22,014 bases of DNA from JBFELU01 sp041551965 (GTDB lineage: Bacteria > Actinomycetota > Acidimicrobiia > Spongiisociales > UBA11373): contig JBFELU010000041.1 of NCBI GenBank assembly GCA_041551965.1, positions 1 through 22,014 of the forward strand. Direction: 5' to 3'. The notes under the pieces are model-generated. The model ran no database searches. It was given only the letters and a program-made list of their open reading frames with translations, and was not told the origin of the DNA. Shown piece after piece: positions 6,876 to 13,021 of the stretch (position 1 is its first letter; each line of letters starts with the position of its first letter). The position numbers and the translations under genes were made by a program.

Positions 6876-8312
6876 CTAGCGCTCCTGACCCTGAGGGAAG
6901 CCCGAGGAGCCGGTCCCCACGACGTGGAGCTTCAGCAGGTTCGTGGAGGCGCTTTGGTTCGGCGGAACCCCGGCCGCCATCACCACCCACTCCCCCTCGG
7001 CGGCGATCCCCTCGTCGCGCAGCAATCGCTCGGCGGCGAAGATCATCTCGTCAGTCGATTCCAGACGGGGGAAGCTCAACGGGGTCACCCCCCACAGCAA
7101 CGCCATCCGACGGTGAGTGGCCGGGTCAGGCGTGAAGGCGACGATGCGGGCTCGGGGTCGGTACTTGGAGACCAGCAGGGCGGTGTTGCCGCTCTCGGTG
7201 AACGCCACCACGAGCTTGAGCCCCAGGCTGTTGGCGGTGTCGGCGCACGCTTGGGCGATCGCCGAGGCGAAACTGGCCTCTGCGGCCACAAACTCCACGT
7301 CCGGCCTCGCCTCGTAGACGGGACTGATCTCCACCCGGCTGCAGATGGCCGCCATCGCCCGTACCGCCTGCACCGGATAGGCCCCGATGGCGGTCTCTGA
7401 CGACAGCATCACCGCGTCCGTACCGTCGAGGACCGCGTTGGCGACGTCGGTGACCTCGGCGCGAGTGGGGCGGGCCGATGCCGTCATCGATTCGAGCATC
7501 TCCGTGGCGGTGATCGAGATCCTTCCCGACGCGTTCGTGCGGGCGATGATCTCCTTCTGCACCATGGGAAGCGGGGTGTAGCCCATCTCGACGCCGAGGT
7601 CCCCCCGGGCGACCATCGCCCCATCGGCGGCCGCCAGGATTTCCGCCAGATTCTCGTAAGCATCCACTCTCTCGATCTTGGCGATCACCGGCACGGAGGG
7701 GATGGCGTCCCTCACCGTGGCGATGTCGCTTCCCGAGGCGACGAAGGAGGCGGCGACGATGTCGATCCCGATGTCCTCGCCGAACGACAGATCTTCGAGA
7801 TCCTTGGCGGTCACAGCCGGGAGATCGAGCGGTGTGCCGGGGAACGCGGTGCCCTTGCGATCGCCGAGCAAACCTCCCTGGCGGACGACCGCCTGCAACT
7901 CGTCCCCGGATCCGCCGACCACCTCGAGTTCGATGAACCCGTCGGCCAGGACGATGCGACTTCCCTCCCGGAGCCGGGCCTTCTCCAGGTGCTGCACATA
8001 GACCTCCGAGCTCGAACCCTCGGCATCGCCGGCGCGAAGGGTGAGCGTTGACCCCTCTTCGAGCATCACGCCCCCACCGGGGAATGTGCCGACCCGGATG
8101 CGGGGGCCCTGGATATCCTGCAACACCGCCACCGCCCGCCCCTGGTCGGCCGCTGCCTCTCTGACCCACTCGGTCCACTGCCGGTGCAACTCGTGGGATC
8201 CGTGCGAGAAGTTGAGCCGAGCCACGTCCATGCCCGCGGCCACGAGGGCACCGATGCCATCCCGCGTTCCGGTCGCCGGGCCGAGGGTGGCGACGATCTT
8301 CGTCTTCCTCAC
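6876..8312 (-). CDS. pyk: Pyruvate kinase
   Basis: A 478-residue enzyme of normal family length that transfers phosphate from phosphoenolpyruvate to ADP in the last step of glycolysis, in the cytoplasm. Visible signatures are KTKIVATLGPAT at the N-terminus, the substrate loop ARLNFSHG (R32, N34, S36), the catalytic K212 and metal ligand E214 in AKIERVDAYENL, the RGDLGVE metal motif (236-242), and the ITATEMLESM helix. A C-terminal allosteric-type domain follows, with a FTESGNTA segment. The start is GTG 8312 (MRKTKIVATL), matching the usual N-terminus. TAAGGT ends 9 bases upstream and no Shine-Dalgarno is seen. It diverges from fbiD, whose mycobacterial homologue also uses phosphoenolpyruvate. 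A 99-residue unknown gene follows after 14 bases. Confidence 0.97.
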   Translation of the reverse strand: MRKTKIVATLGPATGTRDGIGALVAAGMDVARLNFSHGSHELHRQWTEWVREAAADQGRAVAVLQDIQGPRIRVGTFPGGGVMLEEGSTLTLRAGDAEGSSSEVYVQHLEKARLREGSRIVLADGFIELEVVGGSGDELQAVVRQGGLLGDRKGTAFPGTPLDLPAVTAKDLEDLSFGEDIGIDIVAASFVASGSDIATVRDAIPSVPVIAKIERVDAYENLAEILAAADGAMVARGDLGVEMGYTPLPMVQKEIIARTNASGRISITATEMLESMTASARPTRAEVTDVANAVLDGTDAVMLSSETAIGAYPVQAVRAMAAICSRVEISPVYEARPDVEFVAAEASFASAIAQACADTANSLGLKLVVAFTESGNTALLVSKYRPRARIVAFTPDPATHRRMALLWGVTPLSFPRLESTDEMIFAAERLLRDEGIAAEGEWVVMAAGVPPNQSASTNLLKLHVVGTGSSGFPQGQER

Positions 8313-8321
8313 TGCCGGGTC

Positions 8322-8327
8322 ACCTTA
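8322..8327 (-). promoter_or_regulatory. Candidate -10 element TAAGGT for pyk
   Basis: On the minus strand TAAGGT fits TAnnnT and ends 9 bases before the GTG start of pyk, implying a leader of only about 2-3 bases. It lies back to back with the plus-strand hexamer at 8354-8359. Confidence 0.33.
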
Positions 8328-8353
8328 CCCGCACCGGCGTCCCCGCCCCAGAC

Positions 8354-8359
8354 CACAAT
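8354..8359 (+). promoter_or_regulatory. Candidate -10 element CACAAT, leaderless spacing
   Basis: CACAAT differs from TACAAT only at the first base and ends exactly 6 bases before ATG 8366. The same position is held by TAnnnT hexamers before other genes here. No -35 or ribosome site is visible. Confidence 0.28.
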
Positions 8360-8365
8360 GGCGGC

Positions 8366-8962
8366 ATGACGACGCCGGTCATAGCCGTCCCGCTCAAGCC
8401 GTTCCGCGAAGGCAAAGGGCGCCTCGCCGACCACCTCGAGCCTTCGCGCCGGGCCCTTCTCGCGGAGATGGTGGCGACCAGGGTCGTCATCGAGGCCTTG
8501 GAGACCGGTGCTCCGGTCATCGTGGTCACCGGTGACGACGAGGTCGCTGCATGGGCGCGCCGGTCCGGGGCCCACGCCCTCGGCGACCCCGGTGGGCTCG
8601 ACGCCGCCGCGAGTGCGGCGGCTGCATATGCTGCAACGCTCGACGTCCCGTGGCTCGTCGCCCACGGAGACCTCCCGCTCCTTCGGGCCGACGAACTGCG
8701 CCTTGCGCTCGTTCACCTCGGAGACGGGGACGCCGTCCTCGCGCCCTCGCGTCATGGCGGTACCAACCTCCTGGGGGCCGGCGAGCCCATCTTGTTCCGC
8801 TACGGTGCCGATTCGTTCTCGAGGCACCTGGCATCCACCCGCCACCTCCGGCAGCGAGTGCTGGTCTCGGTCGCCACCCTTCTCGATCTCGATACCCCAC
8901 CGGATCTCGCCGCGGCGGTCGACCACCCCCGCGGGGCGTGGCTCACCGAGTACCTGGGCTGA
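8366..8962 (+). CDS. fbiD: Phosphoenolpyruvate / 2-phospho-L-lactate guanylyltransferase (coenzyme F420 synthesis)
   Basis: A 198-residue member of the CofC/FbiD nucleotidyltransferase family. It uses GTP to activate a three-carbon phospho-acid, phosphoenolpyruvate in the characterised mycobacterial enzyme and 2-phospho-L-lactate in methanogens, for transfer onto the deazaflavin by FbiA. Visible signatures are the N-terminal nucleotide loop KPFREGKGRLADHL (11-24), VVTGDDEVAAWARR, the metal-binding AHGDLPLL, and APSRHGGTNLL. Length is normal for the bacterial form. The start, ATG 8366, gives MTTPVIAVPLKPF, the usual beginning. No other F420 gene is in the window, which is common because fbiA/fbiB often lie elsewhere. 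The divergent neighbour is pyruvate kinase, another phosphoenolpyruvate user. Substrate choice is inferred from family knowledge. Confidence 0.9.
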   Translation: MTTPVIAVPLKPFREGKGRLADHLEPSRRALLAEMVATRVVIEALETGAPVIVVTGDDEVAAWARRSGAHALGDPGGLDAAASAAAAYAATLDVPWLVAHGDLPLLRADELRLALVHLGDGDAVLAPSRHGGTNLLGAGEPILFRYGADSFSRHLASTRHLRQRVLVSVATLLDLDTPPDLAAAVDHPRGAWLTEYLG

Positions 8963-8968
8963 CCGCCC

Positions 8969-9265
8969 ATGGATGACCTCCGCCCTGACCTTCGCGGGTC
9001 CGAGCAGGATGACCTCTCCTTTCCGGAACGCGCCCTCACCGTGGAAGCCCACCCCGACGACACCGAGCTCGAGGCTTTGCTGCCCTGGGCGGCCGACGAG
9101 CCGGACCATTGGGAGGAGATCTCACGGCATCTGCAGCAGAAGATCGATGCGCTCCGCCGCCCCATCAGCCAGCACGGCACGATGATGGGCAACGGCGATG
9201 GAGACTGCGGAGGCCATTCGCCGGATCACTCCATGACAGCGACGGGAGCGACCGGAGGCTGCTAG
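8969..9265 (+). CDS. 98-residue unknown protein with His/Met/Cys-rich tail
   Basis: A short frame starting 6 bases after the fbiD stop and ending in the CTAG shared with the convergent ABC ATPase gene. Residues 1-65 are acidic and helical (LSFPERALTVEAHPDDTELE, then EEISRHLQQKIDAL). Residues 68-98 are Gly-rich, with three His, three Met and two Cys, which could bind metal but may also be disordered. There is no signal peptide and I recognise no domain. Tight spacing after fbiD and stop-to-stop packing with the next gene favour a real gene co-transcribed with fbiD. The unremarkable sequence and short length keep confidence moderate. Confidence 0.45.
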   Translation: MDDLRPDLRGSEQDDLSFPERALTVEAHPDDTELEALLPWAADEPDHWEEISRHLQQKIDALRRPISQHGTMMGNGDGDCGGHSPDHSMTATGATGGC

Positions 9266-10482
9266 ACGGCGCCTTCCCGGAACCCGATCCGGCCGCCCGA
9301 CTCGGGATCGAAGAAGTGCATCTTGGCGGTGTCGATCACCAGCTTCGTCTTGCTGCCGGGCGGCACGCTCACATCGGACGACACCCGTGACGCAAAGCGG
9401 GTCGTCTGCCCGAGCGACGAGGCATCGGCGCCGCTGTCGGCCAGCAGCTCTTCGATCTCGGGCGTGATCACCGGAGCCACCGGCACTTCGTAGTGCAGGA
9501 AGGTCTCCGACCCGAGCACCTCGGTCACCTGGACCTCGATCTCCATCGTCCGGTCGGCACCGTTGCCGGCGATGCGAGCGTCCTCGGAGTCGCCGGGCCG
9601 GAACCCCAAGACCAGATCACGGTTCATGTGGTTCTCGATGCCGGGATGACGCTCGAGGGCCTTGGGGTCGACCTTGAGCCGGTTGGGACCGAAGACCACG
9701 AACGCCTCGGAGCCCGATCCCTCCAGGTGGCCGGTCACCATGTTCATCGCCGGGCTCCCGATGAAGCCGGCGACGAAGAGGTTGGCCGGGTTGTAGAAGA
9801 GCTCGGAGGGTGGGGCCACCTGCTGGAGGTTGTCGGGCCGCTTCTGTGTCACCGCCTTCAGCACCGCAACGCGGTGACCGAGGGTCATCGCCTCGACCTG
9901 ATCGTGGGTCACGTAGACGGTGGTCGTCTCCAATCTGCTGTGGAGGCGCCCCAGTTCGGTCCTCATCTGGACGCGGAGCTTGGCATCGAGGTTGGAGAGG
10001 GGCTCGTCCATCAGGAAAGCCTTCGGCTCACGCACGATGGCCCGACCCATGGCGACCCGCTGCCGCTGACCGCCCGAGAGCGCCTTGGGTTTGCGCTCAA
10101 GGAAGTCGGTGATCTCGAGGATCTCGGCCGCCTCCTCGACGCGGCGCTTGATCTCTTCCTTGTCCATCTTGCGGAGCTTGAGCCCGAACGCCATGTTGTC
10201 GAAGACGGACATGTGGGGGTACAGGGCGTAGTTCTGGAACACCATCGCGATGTCGCGATCCTTGGGCGGGACCTCGTTGACGAGAGCATCACCGATCCGC
10301 ATGGTCCCCTCGGTGATCTCCTCGAGACCGGCGATCATCCGCAGGATCGTCGACTTCCCGCAGCCGGAAGGTCCCACCAGAACCAGGAACTCCCCATCAG
10401 CGATGCGCAGATCGACGTCACCGACCGCTCGCGTGCCGTCCGGGTAGACCTTCCCGAGGCCCTCCATCACGATCTCGGCCAC
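9262..10482 (-). CDS. ABC transporter ATP-binding protein, MalK/UgpC/MsmX type
   Basis: A 406-residue ATPase subunit of a carbohydrate-type (CUT1) importer. The nucleotide-binding domain shows Walker A GPSGCGKST (38-46), the Q-loop FQNYALYPH (Q83), signature LSGGQ (136-140), Walker B FLMDE (157-160) and the switch His in VTHDQ. The C-terminal regulatory domain begins near LFVAGFIGSPAMN, as in MalK and UgpC. The loop after the switch region (RVAVLKAVTQKRPDNLQQV, about 204-222) is longer than the usual form. No permease or binding-protein gene is near. It may therefore be a shared ATPase energising several importers, as MsmX does in Bacillus. GTG 10482 has a strong ribosome site 4 bases upstream. 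It diverges from the short-chain dehydrogenase gene. Confidence 0.93.
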   Translation of the reverse strand: MAEIVMEGLGKVYPDGTRAVGDVDLRIADGEFLVLVGPSGCGKSTILRMIAGLEEITEGTMRIGDALVNEVPPKDRDIAMVFQNYALYPHMSVFDNMAFGLKLRKMDKEEIKRRVEEAAEILEITDFLERKPKALSGGQRQRVAMGRAIVREPKAFLMDEPLSNLDAKLRVQMRTELGRLHSRLETTTVYVTHDQVEAMTLGHRVAVLKAVTQKRPDNLQQVAPPSELFYNPANLFVAGFIGSPAMNMVTGHLEGSGSEAFVVFGPNRLKVDPKALERHPGIENHMNRDLVLGFRPGDSEDARIAGNGADRTMEIEVQVTEVLGSETFLHYEVPVAPVITPEIEELLADSGADASSLGQTTRFASRVSSDVSVPPGSKTKLVIDTAKMHFFDPESGGRIGFREGAV

Positions 10483-10486
10483 AGCT

Positions 10487-10492
10487 CCTCCT
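10487..10492 (-). promoter_or_regulatory. Strong Shine-Dalgarno AGGAGG before the ABC ATPase
   Basis: AGGAGG on the minus strand lies 4 bases before GTG 10482 and supports that start. It contrasts with neighbours that have no ribosome site. Confidence 0.7.
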
Positions 10493-10528
10493 CGGCGGTC
10501 GTTGCCCGGAGGCTAGCAAAGGGGTTTG

Positions 10529-10534
10529 TATCAT
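10529..10534 (+). promoter_or_regulatory. Weak candidate -10 element TATCAT before the dehydrogenase
   Basis: TATCAT is close to the -10 consensus and sits 26 bases before GTG 10561, with a ribosome site in between. The only TTG-containing hexamer upstream (10502-10507) is 21 bases away, which is too far for a standard -35. Confidence 0.3.
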
Positions 10535-10545
10535 TCCGGGGACGC

Positions 10546-10553
10546 AGGAAGGA
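10546..10553 (+). promoter_or_regulatory. Shine-Dalgarno AGGAAGGA deciding the dehydrogenase start
   Basis: AGGAAGGA lies 7 bases before GTG 10561. It fixes this start even though the frame stays open more than 1 kb upstream, through the antisense of the ABC gene. Confidence 0.65.
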
Positions 10554-10560
10554 CGGCGGC

Positions 10561-11268
10561 GTGACGAATCCAGTGGCGGTGATCACGGGTGGCACCGGCG
10601 GGCTCGGCCGAAAAGTGGCGCAGCGCCTCGTCGACGGCGGTTTCAACCTCGCCGTCACCTATCTCGTGCCCGAAGAGGCCGATGACCTCGAGGGAGCCCT
10701 CAAGGTCCCCGAGGAGCGGGTCCTGCTGCAACGGGTCGATTGCTCCGATCCCGAGGCCGTCGGCGACCTCATGAACCACGTGGCCGATCGATTCGGAGGC
10801 ATCAACGTGCTCTGCGCCCTCGTCGGCGGATGGTCGGGAGGACGGGACGTCGACGAGACCGACGACGTCCGCTTCGACCGGATGATCGATCTCAATCTCC
10901 GCACTGCGTTCTACGCATCCCGGGCCGTGCTTCCTCACCTGAGGGAGGCGGAGTGGGGTCGCATCATCCTCATGGGGAGCCGGGCCGCCATCGAGCCCCC
11001 GGCCGGCCAGGCCGCTTACAACATGGCAAAGGCCGGCGTCATCGCACTCGCCCGGACCATCGCCCAGGAGATGGGGGACGCACCGATCACCGCCAACGTG
11101 CTGCTCCCGTCGGTGATCGACACACCCGCTTTCCGAGAGGCCATCCCCTTCGCGGACTACGTCAACTGGCCGACCCCGGAAGAGATCGCCGGGGTGATCG
11201 CCTTCCTGGCATCACCCGAATCCCAGGTCATCAACGGCGCCATGATTCCCGTCTTCGGGAACACGTAA
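10561..11268 (+). CDS. Short-chain dehydrogenase/reductase (SDR family)
   Basis: A 235-residue classical SDR. The NAD(P)-binding glycine motif TGGTGGLG is at 9-16, N112 is in LNLRTAF, and the catalytic Ser140, Tyr153 and Lys157 have the standard spacing. The cofactor region after the second strand is VTYLVPEEADD, with no obvious Arg for NADP, so the cofactor is undecided. Substrate is unknown. The family covers sugar, steroid and fatty-acyl substrates, and nothing adjacent narrows it. GTG 10561 is chosen because the SDR fold begins there (NPVAVITGG) and a good ribosome site precedes it. Upstream in-frame sequence is antisense to the ABC ATPase. Two lipoprotein genes follow about 100 bases later with their own putative promoter. 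Confidence 0.92.
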   Translation: MTNPVAVITGGTGGLGRKVAQRLVDGGFNLAVTYLVPEEADDLEGALKVPEERVLLQRVDCSDPEAVGDLMNHVADRFGGINVLCALVGGWSGGRDVDETDDVRFDRMIDLNLRTAFYASRAVLPHLREAEWGRIILMGSRAAIEPPAGQAAYNMAKAGVIALARTIAQEMGDAPITANVLLPSVIDTPAFREAIPFADYVNWPTPEEIAGVIAFLASPESQVINGAMIPVFGNT

Positions 11269-11354
11269 CGACCGACCATATCGGCACCGGCTCGAGGGAT
11301 CGATCGCCGTGCCCGGGTGGAATCGAAACCGCGCACCGCTCGACCTGCCAGGGC

Positions 11355-11360
11355 TAGGGT
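11355..11360 (+). promoter_or_regulatory. Candidate -10 element TAGGGT, leaderless spacing
   Basis: TAGGGT fits TAnnnT and ends 7 bases before ATG 11368. The intervening bases are pyrimidine-rich, so no Shine-Dalgarno is possible and a leaderless mRNA is predicted. Confidence 0.42.
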
Positions 11361-11367
11361 TCCTCCG

Positions 11368-12111
11368 ATGACTCGGCTGGGGACGCGTCGGTGGCTTCTT
11401 GCCGTGAGCGCAGCGGCGATGCTCGCTACATCCTGCGGCGACGGCGACGGCGTCGTCACCTCCGTGACCACGGCGTCGTCGGATACCGGATCGACGATGG
11501 CAACGGTCGAGACCGGTGACGAGTCGACATCCTCGACTGCGGATGAGACCGACACCGGTGGGGATACGACCTCCTCCAGCGCCGGCACCGACACATCCTC
11601 GACGACGAGCGGCAACACCACGACCATCAGCTCTGCGATCGACGAGGAACTGGCAGCCCTGGAGGTACCCGATGAGGTATCGCTCGAGGCGCTGCCAGAT
11701 GACCTCCCAGCGGATCGTCCGCCGCTGGTTGGATCGAGTGATCGTGTCGCCGCCTCGATTGTCCGGGAGGACCTCATCGCATCGGGATTCGACGTGACCG
11801 GCATCGAGATCGGTGTGTGGCCGATAGACAGAGGCCGATCCTCCCTGCTCATCGTCGAAATCGACGACTCGGCGGCGTCGCTCGGTGAGGACGATGAAGC
11901 GACCGTCGCTCTCCTCGCAGCGCTCGCCGACCAGCCGGTGCTTGCCGAGCGCAATGTCGAGCGTTTCGCGCTCGTGTATCGCGGAGAGGACGAGACCGGA
12001 GTGTTCATCCTCACGATCACCGACACCCTCGATGCACTGCGCGCGGTGGCGGCCGGTGACGATGAGGCACTCGCCGACGCCCTGGTTCAGCTCGAGGTCG
12101 TCGAGCCGTGA
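11368..12111 (+). CDS. Putative lipoprotein with Ser/Thr/Asp-rich linker
   Basis: A 247-residue secreted protein. The N-terminus has a basic start (TRLGTRRW), a hydrophobic stretch and a lipobox-like end at LATSC, predicting lipidated Cys23. An unusually long low-complexity linker rich in Ser, Thr, Asp and Gly (about 24-87) would tether the domain away from the membrane. The rest, about 88-247, is acidic and mixed alpha/beta, with a repeated pattern of hydrophobic strands (SLLIVEIDD, FALVYRGEDETGVFILTITD). I do not recognise the domain. ATG 11368 is chosen over GTG 11317 because it yields a proper signal peptide and follows TAGGGT. Its TGA overlaps the next gene's GTG by 4 bases, so the two lipoproteins are translationally coupled and may work together. 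Confidence 0.75.
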   Translation: MTRLGTRRWLLAVSAAAMLATSCGDGDGVVTSVTTASSDTGSTMATVETGDESTSSTADETDTGGDTTSSSAGTDTSSTTSGNTTTISSAIDEELAALEVPDEVSLEALPDDLPADRPPLVGSSDRVAASIVREDLIASGFDVTGIEIGVWPIDRGRSSLLIVEIDDSAASLGEDDEATVALLAALADQPVLAERNVERFALVYRGEDETGVFILTITDTLDALRAVAAGDDEALADALVQLEVVEP

Positions 12112-12704
12112 GGCGTTTCATCCCGCTCCTCGTGCTCCTCGCCCTCTCGGCACCGGCGTGCACGCTCGACGAGATGACCGAACTGATCGGCGACACCTCC
12201 ACGGACCTGGCCCAAAGCGACGATCCAGGCGTGCGGGCGGCGGGCGGGGCCGCAGATGCCATGGAGGCCGAGAGGAGCGCCCAAGAGGCGATTCAGGCGG
12301 CTCAGGACGAGGAATACCGGGAGGCCTCGGAACGAGTACAGATCCTCGACGCCGCGATCGAAAGGAACCCTTTCGACGCGGAGCTGCGCTATCACCGAAA
12401 CTTGGCCCGGATATTGACCACCCCCCAGTCCGACACGGACTACGAGACCACGAGAGAAGACACCCGGGCTGTCCTGGCGATCTGGCAGTACGACGGCGTA
12501 CCCCTTCAGCAGCAGAAGGAAGCCACACTCAACGCCATGCTGTCCTGGCTCAGGCGCGCAGATGCTTGGGAGGACGACTCCTGGAGCATTCTTCGGCGCA
12601 GCTACTGCAAAGAACTCGCCGCCTACAAGGAGGATTTCGCCGAGTCGATCGCCGGTGGGGCCTTCGTCATCGCTCACACGGGGACCGGCATCGACTGCGA
12701 CTAG
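12108..12704 (+). CDS. Putative lipoprotein, helical (TPR-like) domain
   Basis: A 198-residue protein starting at GTG 12108 inside the stop of the preceding lipoprotein. The signal peptide MRRFIPLLVLLALSAPAC has a lipobox LSAPAC-type end, with Cys18 as the lipidation site. About residues 40-110 are Ala/Glu-rich helices resembling a tetratricopeptide pair (REASERVQILDAAIERNPFD, then AELRYHRNLARIL), but only one repeat is recognisable. Two further Cys residues (C163 and C197 by rough count) lie near the C-terminus and could form a disulphide in the exported protein. The four-base overlap points to an operon with the upstream lipoprotein. No family name can be given; a scaffold or binding role at the membrane surface is only a guess. 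Confidence 0.75.
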   Translation: MRRFIPLLVLLALSAPACTLDEMTELIGDTSTDLAQSDDPGVRAAGGAADAMEAERSAQEAIQAAQDEEYREASERVQILDAAIERNPFDAELRYHRNLARILTTPQSDTDYETTREDTRAVLAIWQYDGVPLQQQKEATLNAMLSWLRRADAWEDDSWSILRRSYCKELAAYKEDFAESIAGGAFVIAHTGTGIDCD

Positions 12705-12801
12705 GTCGCGACGATGGTCGTCGAGGATGACGACGAGCCTCCCCAGATCACACGGCACCGCTGACCTGCGGGCTGTCTCGGGTGAGCGATCCGTAGGAGA
12801 C

Positions 12802-12877
12802 TGGTAGCCCCGACCGGATTCGAACCGGCGTTACCGGCTTGAGAGGCCGGCGTCCTAGGCCGCTAGACGACGGGGCC
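12802..12877 (-). tRNA. tRNA-Glu, anticodon CUC, with encoded CCA
   Basis: On the minus strand this folds as a standard tRNA. The acceptor GGCCCCG pairs with CGGGGCU (terminal G-U), the discriminator is A, and CCA is encoded at 12804-12802. The anticodon loop reads CUCUCAA with anticodon CUC, and the T-arm is GCCGG-TTCGAAT-CCGGT. It lies 21 bases after tRNA-Gln and belongs with gltX. Confidence 0.96.
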
Positions 12878-12898
12878 GAGAGCGGATCAGGCCGCTCG

Positions 12899-12970
12899 CT
12901 CGGGGGGGAGGACTCGAACCCCCAATGACAGGACCAGAACCTGCAGTGTTGCCAATTACACCACCCCCGA
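12899..12970 (-). tRNA. tRNA-Gln, anticodon CUG, no encoded CCA
   Basis: On the minus strand the acceptor UCGGGGG pairs fully with CCCCCGA, followed by discriminator G. The next three bases are CGA, so CCA must be added after transcription. The anticodon loop UUCUGGU gives CUG. The T-arm has GGGGG-TTCGAGT-CCTCC with one G-U pair. It starts 51 bases after the gltX stop on the same strand, so it may be processed from a gltX transcript. An organism lacking GlnRS would charge it with Glu by GluRS and then amidate. Confidence 0.95.
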
Positions 12971-13021
12971 AGGGCAAGACGGCAGGATACGGGGGGCGCG
13001 TTCCGTGGGCAAACGCCGGGT

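Noticed and set aside
9493..10560. Long N-terminal extension of the short-chain dehydrogenase
   Set aside because: The open frame is antisense to the ABC ATPase gene, and a ribosome site at 10546-10553 with GTG 10561 marks the true start.
12717..12734. Hairpin GTCGTC/GACGAC as terminator between the lipoprotein and tRNA genes
   Set aside because: Only six pairs, no T-run, and such GTC/GAC repeats are common in this sequence by chance.
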